Source: Sulfurovum sp. (GTDB lineage Bacteria; Campylobacterota; Campylobacteria; Campylobacterales; Sulfurovaceae). From it: DNA of 64,000 bases. The stretch lies in NCBI GenBank assembly GCA_023955225.1, contig JAGSGJ010000005.1, forward strand, positions 6,390 through 70,389. Reading direction: 5' to 3'. The notes beneath the pieces are model-generated. The model was not told the origin of the DNA. It searched no databases and saw only the letters and a program-made list of their open reading frames with translations. Both the position numbers and the translations under genes were made by a program. Of the stretch, positions 44,308 to 53,142 are shown in pieces (the first letter of the stretch is position 1; every line of letters begins with the position of its first letter).

Positions 44308-45020
44308 TATTTCACTTTATGTGGTGCTTTGAGATTAAGGCATTTTACACCATCTCGAATGTCAAACATAAACTTTTCTCCAGGATCAGACTTCACTGTT
44401 CTATACCCTTTGTCTTTTTCCAACCACAAAGAAGTACTCTCCATCTGCTTATACTCATGATGTCCTACAAGATACTCAATAGTAGGGTATTTAGCTTTGA
44501 GGTATAGCACCAAATCAATATTTGCTTGACGCTGTGCCGGTGTAAGGTCATCTATCTTGTTACCCTTCCCTCCTATGTTTTCTACACCTATGCTTGAGTA
44601 GTTCAGTCCTATAACGTGACGAGCCATCCAGTTTTCAGGCATTAAACGGTAGATAGTCCCGTCACGTGCTACCATAAACTGAGAAGATACATTTAAGGCT
44701 GAAGCTTTCATGATGTCTTTTCTGTCAGAAAGAAGTCTCTCAGGCTGCAAGCGTTTAAAGGACTTATCAAAATCCATCTCCGCTGTCCAATGGAGCATGA
44801 TGATCTTAGGGGTAATTTCAATATTCTCTACACTCATGCCATAATGAGACTTGATGTACTCTTTGGTCATAGCAATACGCTCTGGACCAAAGTCTATGGG
44901 TTTGTCAATGATTTGAAGTGGTTGTATGGGCTTTGTGGTACAGACTGCGGGTTTTGCTTCTTCTTTTCCACATGCAGTGAATGTAAGTAGCGCAATAGAT
45001 AGTAGTAGGGTTCTTGTCAT
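44307..45020 (-). CDS. Lipoprotein N-acetylmuramoyl-L-alanine amidase (AmpD/AmiD fold)
   Basis: Zinc amidase_2-type domain protein of 237 residues splitting MurNAc from L-Ala. The N terminus is a lipoprotein signal (LLLSIALLTFTACGKEE, cleavage before Cys 17), so it acts in the periplasm like AmiD rather than in the cytoplasm like AmpD. Seen: IMLHWTAEMDF with the first Zn His, ARHVIGLNYSSIGVENIGG, and LVGHHEYKQ with later ligands. First gene of the MurNAc operon, overlapping the symporter start. It would free the sugar outside, ready for import. Confidence 0.87.
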   Translation of the reverse strand: MTRTLLLSIALLTFTACGKEEAKPAVCTTKPIQPLQIIDKPIDFGPERIAMTKEYIKSHYGMSVENIEITPKIIMLHWTAEMDFDKSFKRLQPERLLSDRKDIMKASALNVSSQFMVARDGTIYRLMPENWMARHVIGLNYSSIGVENIGGKGNKIDDLTPAQRQANIDLVLYLKAKYPTIEYLVGHHEYKQMESTSLWLEKDKGYRTVKSDPGEKFMFDIRDGVKCLNLKAPHKVK

Positions 45021-45054
45021 AAAATAAGTCCTAGGTTCTGATTAGACTTATTTT
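45021..45054. promoter_or_regulatory. Inverted repeat directly before the MurNAc operon
   Basis: Perfect 10-base arms AAAATAAGTC / GACTTATTTT, 14 bases apart, abut the ATG of the lipoprotein amidase. On the minus strand the likely ribosome site AGGA sits at the start of the second arm, so the structure could mask it, or the repeat could be an operator or a partial terminator after the gene upstream. Confidence 0.4.
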
Positions 45055-45062
45055 ATCTAATA

Positions 45063-45596
45063 TTAACTATGGGTTTCTTTTTCTTTTAAAAGCAAAGTAA
45101 CAATAATCACAGAAGGAATCCCCAACGCTATAATATAACCAGGAATATGCAACAAACTCTGTCTGTTTAGATATAAAAAACCTAAGATAAGCAGTGCATA
45201 TGCGCCTAGTCGGTAAATGGATAGTGCTGCTTTTGTGTCTTTGAGTGTTTGGTAAAGTGTGCGTCTGTTCTCTTTGAGCTTTTTTTTCTCTTCTTTTACC
45301 GTCTCAACAAAGTCTTTTTCTTCCTCTTCTACTGCATCTTCACTATAGAGGTCATAAGGGTCTTCAAGTTTGTCTATAACATCTTTACTGTCATCCATAG
45401 TTATTATGTTATGTTCAACTCGTGCATTTACCATGCGTCTATAACTAACGATAGAAGCCACCATGACAAGTGTTGAAGTGATATAGCCTATTTGTGTGCT
45501 GTAGAGTACTTTGATATCAAAAAATATGATAGAGATCAATAGAAGTAAAACATCAACCACTACGAGTGTTATGAGGATCTTACGATTTGTACTACT
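45063..45596 (-). CDS. Membrane protein of unknown function
   Basis: Protein of 177 residues from the ATG that overlaps the AtpZ-like stop; the frame extends to 45671 inside that gene. Two hydrophobic helices (about 7-28 and 35-52), an acidic then basic charged middle (EEEEKDFVETVKEEKKKLKE, coiled-coil-like), and two more helices near the C terminus. No family is recognised. It seems to be co-transcribed with the AtpZ-like gene and hemL. Confidence 0.65.
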   Translation of the reverse strand, partial: SSTNRKILITLVVVDVLLLLISIIFFDIKVLYSTQIGYITSTLVMVASIVSYRRMVNARVEHNIITMDDSKDVIDKLEDPYDLYSEDAVEEEEKDFVETVKEEKKKLKENRRTLYQTLKDTKAALSIYRLGAYALLILGFLYLNRQSLLHIPGYIIALGIPSVIIVTLLLKEKETHS

Positions 45597-45897
45597 CATC
45601 GTCATCTTCGGCGTCATATTTATCTTGTTGCTCTTTTTTGTACGTATATCTTGGGTCTTTTGCCAGCTCATCTAATGACTTTTTCTGCTTGGCATAGGCT
45701 TTATAGACATTAGAGATAGCTGCACCCACACCTATGAATACACCTATCCAAAGTGTCCACCAAGCTCCTGTAAGCTTTTGTAGTCCTATTCCTATACCTA
45801 CACCCATAAGTACAGCAACAACCATAGAGATACCAAGACTGAGACCGTCTGCGGCATTCACTAGTTTTTTAAATTTTGGTTCTTCTTGTGCCATCAT
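45592..45897 (-). CDS. AtpZ/AtpI-family membrane protein
   Basis: Protein of 101 residues with two helices: LSLGISMVVAVLMGVGIGIG and WWTLWIGVFIGVGAAISNVY. The G-x-G-rich helices and WWxxWIG pattern fit the AtpZ/AtpI family, linked to F-type ATP synthase assembly or Mg2+ uptake. No ATP synthase genes are in the window. Its start overlaps the hemL stop, and the next gene overlaps its stop. Confidence 0.75.
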   Translation of the reverse strand: MMAQEEPKFKKLVNAADGLSLGISMVVAVLMGVGIGIGLQKLTGAWWTLWIGVFIGVGAAISNVYKAYAKQKKSLDELAKDPRYTYKKEQQDKYDAEDDDE

Positions 45898-47189
45898 TAT
45901 CCCTTAATCTCAGCCATAACTTCATAGGCTGCTTTGATCGTCTCTTCTATCATCTCATCTGTTGTAGCTGCACAGATGAAACCTGTCTCATACGAAGAAC
46001 ACGCGAGATAGACACCTTTGTCCAACATACCTTTATGAAACTTGGCAAACATCGCTGTATCATTTGCGAGTGCATCATCAAAGTTTTTTACCGGTTTATC
46101 TGAGAAAAAGAAACCAAACATACTTCCTCTTACATCAGTCACCAAAGGTATATCTACTGCTTCTGCAGCTTTTTTGAAACCATCCATAAGCTTTTTAGCT
46201 TTGTTCCCCAATAATACATATAAAGAAGGGTTTGATTTGAGTTTTTTAAGACTTGTAAGTCCTGCTGACATAGCAACAGGGTTACCAGAAAGTGTTCCTG
46301 CCTGATAAACCGGACCTTCAGGAGAAAGGAAAGCCATGATCTCTGCAGATGCACCAAATGCACCTACAGGCATACCTGCACCGATTACTTTACCTAGTGT
46401 TACCATATCTGGTTTTATCATTGAGATACCCTGAGCACCTCTAAGTGATGCTCTAAACCCACTCATGACTTCATCAAAGATTAGCAGCGCACCATGATTA
46501 GTACATAGACATCTAAGCTCTTCCAAGAATGCTTCATCAGCAGGAACAAGACCCATGTTTCCAGCGATAGGCTCGATAATAACACAAGCGATACCGTCTG
46601 GTGATTCTTGAAAACATGCATGTACTGATGCAATGTCATTATAGGTCGCCAATAGTGTATGTTTCGTAAGATCAGCCGGTACACCTGGACTTGATGGGCT
46701 GCCAAAAGTAGCTAGACCAGAACCTGCCTGCACAAGAAGTGAGTCAGAGTGACCATGATAACATCCTGTAAATTTCACAATATTATCTCTACCTGTAACA
46801 CCACGAGCCAAACGGATAGCAGACATAACTGCTTCAGTTCCGGAACTAACAAAACGTACTTTATCGATACTGTCAAAAAGTGTAACGATCTCATTGGCTA
46901 GCTCTGTCTCTACTGTAGTAGGCGCACCAAAACTCAGACCTCTTTTAACTGCTTCAATCACTGATGTTTCTATCTCTGCATCTGCATGACCAAAGATAAG
47001 TGGTCCCCAACTTTGTACATAGTCTATATATCTGTTTCCATCGATGTCAAAAAGGTATCCGCCCTCTCCTCTTTCTATAAATGGTGGTGTACCCTCTACT
47101 CCTGAAAATGCACGTACCGGTGAGTCAACGCCCCCAGGTATCACTTTATATGCTTCTTCAAATGCTGCTATACTTTTGTCATATGCCAT
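45897..47189 (-). CDS. hemL: Glutamate-1-semialdehyde 2,1-aminomutase
   Basis: PLP enzyme making 5-aminolevulinate for haem from glutamate semialdehyde (430 residues). The start is the ATG at 47189, after GAGGAT; the frame is open to 47219 but the family starts at AYDKSIAAFEEAYKVIPGGV. Seen: VDSPVRAFSGV, FVSSGTEAVMSAIRLARG, CYHGHSDSLLVQAGSG, and the PLP Lys in MVTLGKVIGAGMPVGAFG. Complete and normal length. Confidence 0.96.
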   Translation of the reverse strand: MAYDKSIAAFEEAYKVIPGGVDSPVRAFSGVEGTPPFIERGEGGYLFDIDGNRYIDYVQSWGPLIFGHADAEIETSVIEAVKRGLSFGAPTTVETELANEIVTLFDSIDKVRFVSSGTEAVMSAIRLARGVTGRDNIVKFTGCYHGHSDSLLVQAGSGLATFGSPSSPGVPADLTKHTLLATYNDIASVHACFQESPDGIACVIIEPIAGNMGLVPADEAFLEELRCLCTNHGALLIFDEVMSGFRASLRGAQGISMIKPDMVTLGKVIGAGMPVGAFGASAEIMAFLSPEGPVYQAGTLSGNPVAMSAGLTSLKKLKSNPSLYVLLGNKAKKLMDGFKKAAEAVDIPLVTDVRGSMFGFFFSDKPVKNFDDALANDTAMFAKFHKGMLDKGVYLACSSYETGFICAATTDEMIEETIKAAYEVMAEIKG

Positions 47190-47205
47190 GTTATTAATCC
47201 TCATT

Positions 47206-48174
47206 ATGTATAATTGCAAAGATTATACACTAACGCCACTTAGGGCTCTATACAAGGAGAGTATCATCAGAACGCTGAACGGATTATTGCTCTCTTTATT
47301 GTTGCATTTACTTATTTTATTACTCTTTATCAAAAACTGGCAAGAGATCACCTTGTTACCTCCTAAGGGACAAGAAAAGAAAATAAGCCTTAATCTACAG
47401 CAAATGGTTACACCTCCTGCACCAAAGCCGAAACCTGTTGTTCCACCTCAAAAACCAGTACCTGTGCCTCAGCCCGTAGTCACTCCGACAATACCCAAGC
47501 CTATCGTTGAAAAACCAATAGAACCGCAAGTGCAATCTATAAAGAAAAAAGTTTTAGATGAGAGTAAAAAGGTTTTTGCACAGCAGAGTACGGAAGAGAA
47601 CAATGTCACCAAAATAGAACCAAAACCTGTTAAAAAGGTCGTTAAAAAAGAAAAGAAGAAGAAAGCTGTTAAAAAGGTACAGAAAAAGACTGTGGTGAAA
47701 AAAACAAAGCAATATAGACAACCTAAAAAACGTTCAAGTGATCCTCTTGCCAATCTGCTTATGGGTGCAGGTACTTCCGTTAATCCAGCACAACGAAGAC
47801 GACCATCCTCCTCAGGTAGCTATGGTGCAAGAATGATCAATCAGCTTTATGGTGAGGAGTTTAATACCTACAGTGAAACCCAAAAGAAGTTCATTAAAAA
47901 TAATCTGGGGACGATTCACAGTATCACCCAACGTACACTTACGCGAAATGGCTACCCGGATGTTGCAGTACGTACCAGACAGCAAGGAACCAACGTCGTC
48001 TCTTTTAATCTGCATCCAAATGGGGATATCTCAGATCTTAAACTACAAAGACATATAGGCCATCAGGCTTTAGATCAAAATACTTTAGATGTGATACGCA
48101 TTGCGTATAAAAACTACCCTTTACCAAATAAGAAAACTAAAATAAAATTTTATGTAAAGTATAGTATCTACTAA
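47206..48174 (+). CDS. TonB-like energy-transducing protein
   Basis: Inner-membrane protein with one N-terminal helix (LLSLLLHLLILLLFIKNW), a proline-rich stretch (PPAPKPKPVVPPQKP), a lysine-rich spacer and a C-terminal TonB-type domain (VSFNLHPNGDISDLKLQRHI, YKNYPLPNKK). It would couple proton motive force to an outer-membrane receptor; no exbB/exbD or receptor is in the window. The start is doubtful: ATG 47206 has no ribosome site, while a good AAGGAG at 47254-47259 is followed only by ATC, CTG or TTG in frame. The true protein may be about 15-25 residues shorter than the 322 given. Confidence 0.75.
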   Translation: MYNCKDYTLTPLRALYKESIIRTLNGLLLSLLLHLLILLLFIKNWQEITLLPPKGQEKKISLNLQQMVTPPAPKPKPVVPPQKPVPVPQPVVTPTIPKPIVEKPIEPQVQSIKKKVLDESKKVFAQQSTEENNVTKIEPKPVKKVVKKEKKKKAVKKVQKKTVVKKTKQYRQPKKRSSDPLANLLMGAGTSVNPAQRRRPSSSGSYGARMINQLYGEEFNTYSETQKKFIKNNLGTIHSITQRTLTRNGYPDVAVRTRQQGTNVVSFNLHPNGDISDLKLQRHIGHQALDQNTLDVIRIAYKNYPLPNKKTKIKFYVKYSIY

Positions 48175-48220
48175 AAATATTTTTACCTATACATTCACTT
48201 TAAAATTCATTCATCACTGC

Positions 48221-48249
48221 ATGAAGCATAGCCATTGCTTCATTTTTTT
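48221..48249 (+). terminator. Intrinsic terminator after the TonB-like gene
   Basis: Seven-base stem ATGAAGC / GCTTCAT with a nine-base loop followed by TTTTTT, 46 bases past the stop. Confidence 0.75.
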
Positions 48250-48306
48250 AAGGGAAATTAAGAGTGTTTTGGGTGTAACCTGCTTCTTGAAAGCAAAATT
48301 TATATA

Positions 48307-49104
48307 CTAACTTTGCTTTTCAATATTTCGACGCCATAAAAAAACCAGCAATGCTGTTATGGCCATCAGGGACCCCATGCTGAAAACAGCATTCAATGTG
48401 CCACTTGCCCCTTCAGTAAAAGGCAGACCACTTGTATTCATACCAAAAAACCCGACAACCAAATTAAGCGGAAGAAAAATAGCTGAAATGATAGTTAGAA
48501 AAAAAATCAAGCGATTCATTTTTTCATTGGTGCGTGTGTTGTAAAAACTATACAGATAATCAAGTTTTGAAAGCTGCAGCGCTGCAGAACGTACAATTCG
48601 TTCACAATGTTCATGTATATCTACATAATGATTCATTGGAAAATCATCGGCTGCTTCATAATAATCAATCATATGCTTCATTACGGTCGAAGTACGGGAC
48701 ATGACACGTTCTATTCTCAATATATCTCTTTTAAGTTCTAACCAATGTGTCATAAAACTCTTTTGTGCACTATCTTCATATAGAGACTCTTCCATGTCTC
48801 CAATCCTATCTTCATATGCATTAAACGATGTGAGTAATTTGTCTAGCAATCTATCTATAGTCCTATAAGGTCCATCAAAACGGTTCGAAAATGCTTCAAA
48901 ACTATTATCTGTAGAATTATAAAAATAACTCTCTCTTTGGGTAATTATAAAACCTAACGATTTTCTCTCAAGTACATCCTTAATGACAGGAAGACGAACA
49001 ATAAGCATATCATAATCATCATTTTCATCAAATACAGAGGGGTGCGATCCATTACGTAAGTCCTCTAAATGTAGCGAGTCAAGCTGCTCTTCGATATGTT
49101 CCAT
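48307..49104 (-). CDS. CorA-like divalent metal ion transporter
   Basis: Membrane transporter of the CorA family (265 residues, shorter than the 316 of E. coli CorA because of a shorter N-terminal domain). The start is the ATG at 49104 rather than 49128. Seen: a cytoplasmic helical domain with NAYEDRIGDMEESLYED, then helix 1 ending in the selectivity motif GMN (VVGFFGMNTSG) and helix 2 (MGSLMAITALLVFLW). Mg2+, Ni2+, Co2+ or Zn2+ could be carried. Confidence 0.87.
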   Translation of the reverse strand: MEHIEEQLDSLHLEDLRNGSHPSVFDENDDYDMLIVRLPVIKDVLERKSLGFIITQRESYFYNSTDNSFEAFSNRFDGPYRTIDRLLDKLLTSFNAYEDRIGDMEESLYEDSAQKSFMTHWLELKRDILRIERVMSRTSTVMKHMIDYYEAADDFPMNHYVDIHEHCERIVRSAALQLSKLDYLYSFYNTRTNEKMNRLIFFLTIISAIFLPLNLVVGFFGMNTSGLPFTEGASGTLNAVFSMGSLMAITALLVFLWRRNIEKQS

Positions 49105-49293
49105 ACTTGTGCCTTTATTCTTAATCAAATATTATATCAAAATAGTGGGTGAAGGGATGCTATACTTCATCCTTATCTCACCCCTTTTACAACATTTCAT
49201 TTCTGATTTAAATTTTGTGTATCATATCATTATATTTTAGTGTTAATATTTCGATGTTTATACTATGCTATAATTCAAAAAAAGTAGAACTTT

Positions 49294-51138
49294 ATGAAAT
49301 CCTTATTTTTATTATTAATTCTCTCCCTCTCTTTATACTCAGCTGATATAGATACAAGACTTTATGAGGGCAATAACACCATAGCCCATTATGAAGAAGT
49401 TAGAAAACTCATTGACCAGGAAAAACCTCAAGAACAAGCTGATATAGAACGTATTGCCACAGAACGTATGATTTTAGCGAAACTTGCAAATATGATCTCC
49501 TTTACACCAAAAATTCATTCTCTTCCTGATTCACTTTTGCCTGATGATCAAAATATCAGCACGGAGAACTATCTCTCTTATCTTAATGCGCTGACCGACA
49601 CCTATGCAATAATGGATACCCTAAAAGAACAAGCAAGCAGTATGCAATTAAAACGAAAGTCTTTAAGTGAAAGTATCCATAGTATGACGATTGAAGATAA
49701 AAAAAACTTACTGCTTTACCAATTACAATATGCGTTCTATAAACTTAAAGGGAAAAACCAGGAACTATCTATAGAGGCATATGAACCAATAGTGGAAAAA
49801 GGAGAAAATCGTTTTAAGAACGCCTTAAAACGAGTTACCTTTAATATTCCGGATTTAGAGCAAGAACTTGCTGCCACAAACAAAATATTCCCTTCCATAG
49901 AGCAAGAAGCCATTGCGCTAAAATTGGCCAAAGACCGTGAACTTATGCACCATGAAACTGTCTCAAAGACATTAAATAACAATCTACTTGCAAACACTTC
50001 AAGCAGAATGGAAGCAATCACTACAAAAATAGATCAAACCATACTTCTTTCTCTTGCTTATCTGCAAATAAAAGAAAATCAAAAAACGCTTGATCTGTTC
50101 AATGCGAGTAAACAAGATATCGATGCACTTACACCAGAACTTAATGAGCATTATACTTTTAAACGTACTATACTCAAGGAAGTATTCAAAGACGTCGCTG
50201 GTAATATAGTGCTAGCACTCTCAAGTGTCGAGCAAAGCGCTGAAAGTCTTTATGAATATACTTACAAGAAGCTCACGGAATCCCTTTTTGTATTTAATGA
50301 GCGAGGCATTTCTGTCATTGATATCCTCAAAGTAATTTTGGTTTTAATACTTGGGTTTATGCTTGCTGCATTTTATAAACGAAAAATCATGAATCTGGTT
50401 ACACGAGAGAAACTTTCTTATTCTTCGGCCAAGATGATCTCAAGTGCAGGATACTATGCTCTCGTATTTATTACTCTACTTGTAGCACTTAAAACCATAG
50501 GTCTTGACCTTTCAAATCTAGGATTGATTGCAGGAGCACTCTCTATCGGTATTGGTTTTGGTTTGCAGACGGTCGTCTCTAACCTTGCGGCAGGTATCAT
50601 CCTGATGTTTGAGCGGACTATTCGTATAGGGGACTACATAGAGGTCACGGATACGATCCGAGGTACGGTAAGTGATATGAAAATGCGCTCGACTACTGTC
50701 ACTACCAATGACAATATTGACGTCATTATCCCTAACTCTTCTTTCATTCAAAATAATGTTATCAACTGGACTCTAGAGAATGATATCAGACGTATACATA
50801 TCCCCTTTTCTGTTGCGTATGGAACACCTAATGAAAAGGTGGAGGAAGTCATTAAGGAGGAACTTAAACACTCAAATATCCCCTATGTTTCAAGACCTCC
50901 AAAATACACTACTGCTATCTGGATGACAGCTATGGGGTCTAGCTCTGTGGACTATGAATTAATCGTATGGGTTAAAGGACCGTCTACCCTTAAACCTTCA
51001 GGAACAAAATCAGATTTTTTAAAATTTATCTATGCTGCGCTCAATAAGCACCATATTCAAATACCTTTCCCTCAGTTGGATTTGCATGTCAAACAAACGA
51101 AACCGAATAAAGAGCATAATGAATCACAGATCATGTAG
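49294..51138 (+). CDS. MscS-type mechanosensitive channel with large periplasmic domain
   Basis: Inner-membrane channel of 614 residues that opens under osmotic downshock. Signal peptide (KSLFLLLILSLSLYSA), a long helical periplasmic region (about 20-330), three helices from about 345, the pore helix in ALSIGIGFGLQTVVSNLAAG, and the MscS beta domain IRIGDYIEVTDTIRGTV followed by TVTTNDNIDVIIPNSSF. The domain layout resembles MscK/YbdG-like large members rather than the 286-residue MscS. It stands alone in its transcription unit. Confidence 0.9.
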   Translation: MKSLFLLLILSLSLYSADIDTRLYEGNNTIAHYEEVRKLIDQEKPQEQADIERIATERMILAKLANMISFTPKIHSLPDSLLPDDQNISTENYLSYLNALTDTYAIMDTLKEQASSMQLKRKSLSESIHSMTIEDKKNLLLYQLQYAFYKLKGKNQELSIEAYEPIVEKGENRFKNALKRVTFNIPDLEQELAATNKIFPSIEQEAIALKLAKDRELMHHETVSKTLNNNLLANTSSRMEAITTKIDQTILLSLAYLQIKENQKTLDLFNASKQDIDALTPELNEHYTFKRTILKEVFKDVAGNIVLALSSVEQSAESLYEYTYKKLTESLFVFNERGISVIDILKVILVLILGFMLAAFYKRKIMNLVTREKLSYSSAKMISSAGYYALVFITLLVALKTIGLDLSNLGLIAGALSIGIGFGLQTVVSNLAAGIILMFERTIRIGDYIEVTDTIRGTVSDMKMRSTTVTTNDNIDVIIPNSSFIQNNVINWTLENDIRRIHIPFSVAYGTPNEKVEEVIKEELKHSNIPYVSRPPKYTTAIWMTAMGSSSVDYELIVWVKGPSTLKPSGTKSDFLKFIYAALNKHHIQIPFPQLDLHVKQTKPNKEHNESQIM

Positions 51139-51254
51139 TTTTGACATTCATAAACAGCCTAATGAGAATTAAGTCTTATCAAAAATATCTACAGTAAGGG
51201 CAGAGTTTTTCACATACAAACCTGCCGGAGCAGAAGGTACCTCAATATTATTTA

Positions 51255-52082
51255 TCAACGTAATAGTTCAGCCTCAACAGAGACTAAAATATTCTCATCA
51301 GCCTTCAGATAAACAGTCGAATCTTGTTCCTCAAAATCAAGTTCTCTCAATATCAATTTCATAGCTTCTATCCGTGCTTTATGTTTATCATCTGACCGAA
51401 TAATATGCCATGGAGATTCCGGTGTATGTGTTCTCTCCAGCATAATTCTCTTTTTTTGACTAAACTCACTCCACATTGCCTGTGCCTGCATATCTATTTC
51501 GCTAAGTTTCCACTGTCTCAAAGGGTCAGTTCGACGTTTTTCAAAACGTTCGTTTTGTACCTCTTTTGAAACACTCAGATAAATCTTTATTAAATGTGTA
51601 CCATGCCTAGTAAGGGAGTCTTCAAAGTTGGTCACCGTCTCCAAAAAAAGTTCATACTCATTTTGGGTACAAAATCCAAATACCGGTTCAACCATCGCCC
51701 GATTATACCAACTACGATCAAAAAGTACCAATTCTCCTCCACGCGGAAAATGTTTAATGTATTTTTGGAAATACCATTGTGACTTTTCTTCCTCTGTAGG
51801 TCTACCAAGAGCAACCGTACGACAGTGTTTTGGGTTCAAGTATTGGGCTATACTCCCTATAAGGCTTCCTTTACCTGCTGCATCTCTTCCGTCAAAGAGC
51901 ACAACAACTTTCTGGGACTTTTCCTCTATTTTAGTGAGTAGTCTGACCAATTTAGCCTGATATATTTCCAACTCTTTCATCTTGGCATAATACTGTTCAG
52001 CATCAGTATGATATTTACGTAAAGCATCATTCTCTTTACGCAGGTATTCCAGTATTTCTTTCTCCAACACACACTCCTTCAT
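51255..52082 (-). CDS. Polyphosphate kinase 2
   Basis: PPK2-family enzyme of 275 residues that moves phosphate between polyphosphate and nucleotides. Seen: Walker A-like FDGRDAAGKGSLIGSIAQYL, VALGRPTEEEKSQWYFQKYI, FPRGGELVLFDRSWYNRAMV, and the lid segment FEKRRTDPLRQWKLSEID. A single PPK2 domain with a long N terminus fits class I, but ADP, GDP or AMP preference cannot be read. It is the last gene of the peptidase-RimK operon, 16 bases after the AstE-like gene. Confidence 0.92.
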   Translation of the reverse strand: MKECVLEKEILEYLRKENDALRKYHTDAEQYYAKMKELEIYQAKLVRLLTKIEEKSQKVVVLFDGRDAAGKGSLIGSIAQYLNPKHCRTVALGRPTEEEKSQWYFQKYIKHFPRGGELVLFDRSWYNRAMVEPVFGFCTQNEYELFLETVTNFEDSLTRHGTHLIKIYLSVSKEVQNERFEKRRTDPLRQWKLSEIDMQAQAMWSEFSQKKRIMLERTHTPESPWHIIRSDDKHKARIEAMKLILRELDFEEQDSTVYLKADENILVSVEAELLR

Positions 52083-52098
52083 ATTACTGTGTATATTT

Positions 52099-53142
52099 TT
52101 ATACGATTGTTTGATCTTCTATAGAAATCTCAGTCAGTCTCTCATCCTGATGGAAAGGTTCCATACGTTCTTCAGCTATTTTAAGATCATTCAGTGCTGC
52201 AATATGAAAAGCTGCATCACCCTCATGAATAAGAGGAATTTGCGTTTTTCCTATAATGATGCCATCAAACGGAGTCGTTAATTCGTATTCCTGGTCATCA
52301 AAAAGTGAATGAATTCTTGCAATCACTTCTCCTTCTTCAACTACATCACCTAATTTTTTTAGTGTTTGTATCATTCCACTTTCTTGCGCACGAATCCATG
52401 TACTCGATTTTGTAAGCATCGTTTTAATTTGAGTGCTTTTTTTTCTCTGTAATTGTGGCAGCATTTCGTTGGCTCTAAGTACATTGATAATGCCTTTAAC
52501 CCCGATTTTGATTGACTTCTCGTCAAGTCTTAGTGCCTCTCCTGCTTCATAGAGTAAAATAGGGATACCCTTATCTTGGGCTACAGCACGTAAAGACCCA
52601 TCCCGTAACTCTGAATGAAGTACAACAGGTGCTTCAAATGCACGGGCTAACATCAAAGTGTATTCATTATTTGTATTGGTCCGTATCTGAGGAAGATTGT
52701 CTTTGTGTATACTGGCTGTATGCAAGTCGATGCCTAAATCACATTTCGATACTATCTCATCAAAAAAAGTCTTGGCTACACGTGAAGCGAGTGCTCCTTT
52801 CGAATGGCCGGGAAAACTTCTGTTGAGATCACGTCTATCAGGTAGATACCTAGAAAGGTTTATAGCTCCATAAATATTGACTATAGGCACAAGTATTAGT
52901 GTCCCTCTGAGCTTGGAAAGCAGATGAAGCTGTCTCAGACGACGGATAATCTCTATACCATTGAGTTCATCTCCATGAATTGCTGCAGAGATAAAAACAA
53001 TGGGACCCTCTTTTTTACCACGTATCACATAGGTGGTGAGAGTGGTTGGAGTACCATAAAAACTTGGTAATTCTATTTCTAATTGTTGCTTGGTACCTTT
53101 GGGTATTTCTACCCCACCCAAAATAAAAGGTTCAGCTTGCAT
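52099..53142 (-). CDS. Succinylglutamate desuccinylase/aspartoacylase-family zinc hydrolase
   Basis: M14-like zinc hydrolase of 347 residues. Seen: AAIHGDELNGIE with two zinc ligands (His, Glu), RYLPDRRDLNRSFPG, DLGIDLHTASIHKDNLPQ with the third His, and the catalytic Glu in LLYEAGEALRL. A C-terminal beta-barrel domain follows (about 250-340, with lipoyl-like VVEEGEVIARIHSLFD). The substrate is unknown; members of this group often sit beside RimK and a RimB-like protease. Its start directly follows the rimK stop. Confidence 0.85.
   Translation of the reverse strand: MQAEPFILGGVEIPKGTKQQLEIELPSFYGTPTTLTTYVIRGKKEGPIVFISAAIHGDELNGIEIIRRLRQLHLLSKLRGTLILVPIVNIYGAINLSRYLPDRRDLNRSFPGHSKGALASRVAKTFFDEIVSKCDLGIDLHTASIHKDNLPQIRTNTNNEYTLMLARAFEAPVVLHSELRDGSLRAVAQDKGIPILLYEAGEALRLDEKSIKIGVKGIINVLRANEMLPQLQRKKSTQIKTMLTKSSTWIRAQESGMIQTLKKLGDVVEEGEVIARIHSLFDDQEYELTTPFDGIIIGKTQIPLIHEGDAAFHIAALNDLKIAEERMEPFHQDERLTEISIEDQTIV

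Noticed and set aside
45063..45671. Longer start at 45671 for the membrane protein downstream of the AtpZ-like gene.
   Set aside because: The extra 25 codons overlap the AtpZ-like gene; the ATG at 45596 gives a four-base-type overlap and begins right before the first helix.
47620..47730. Lysine-rich AAAAAG repeat-like DNA in the TonB-like gene.
   Set aside because: It is low-complexity coding sequence for the spacer between membrane helix and TonB domain, normal for this family, not a separate repeat element.
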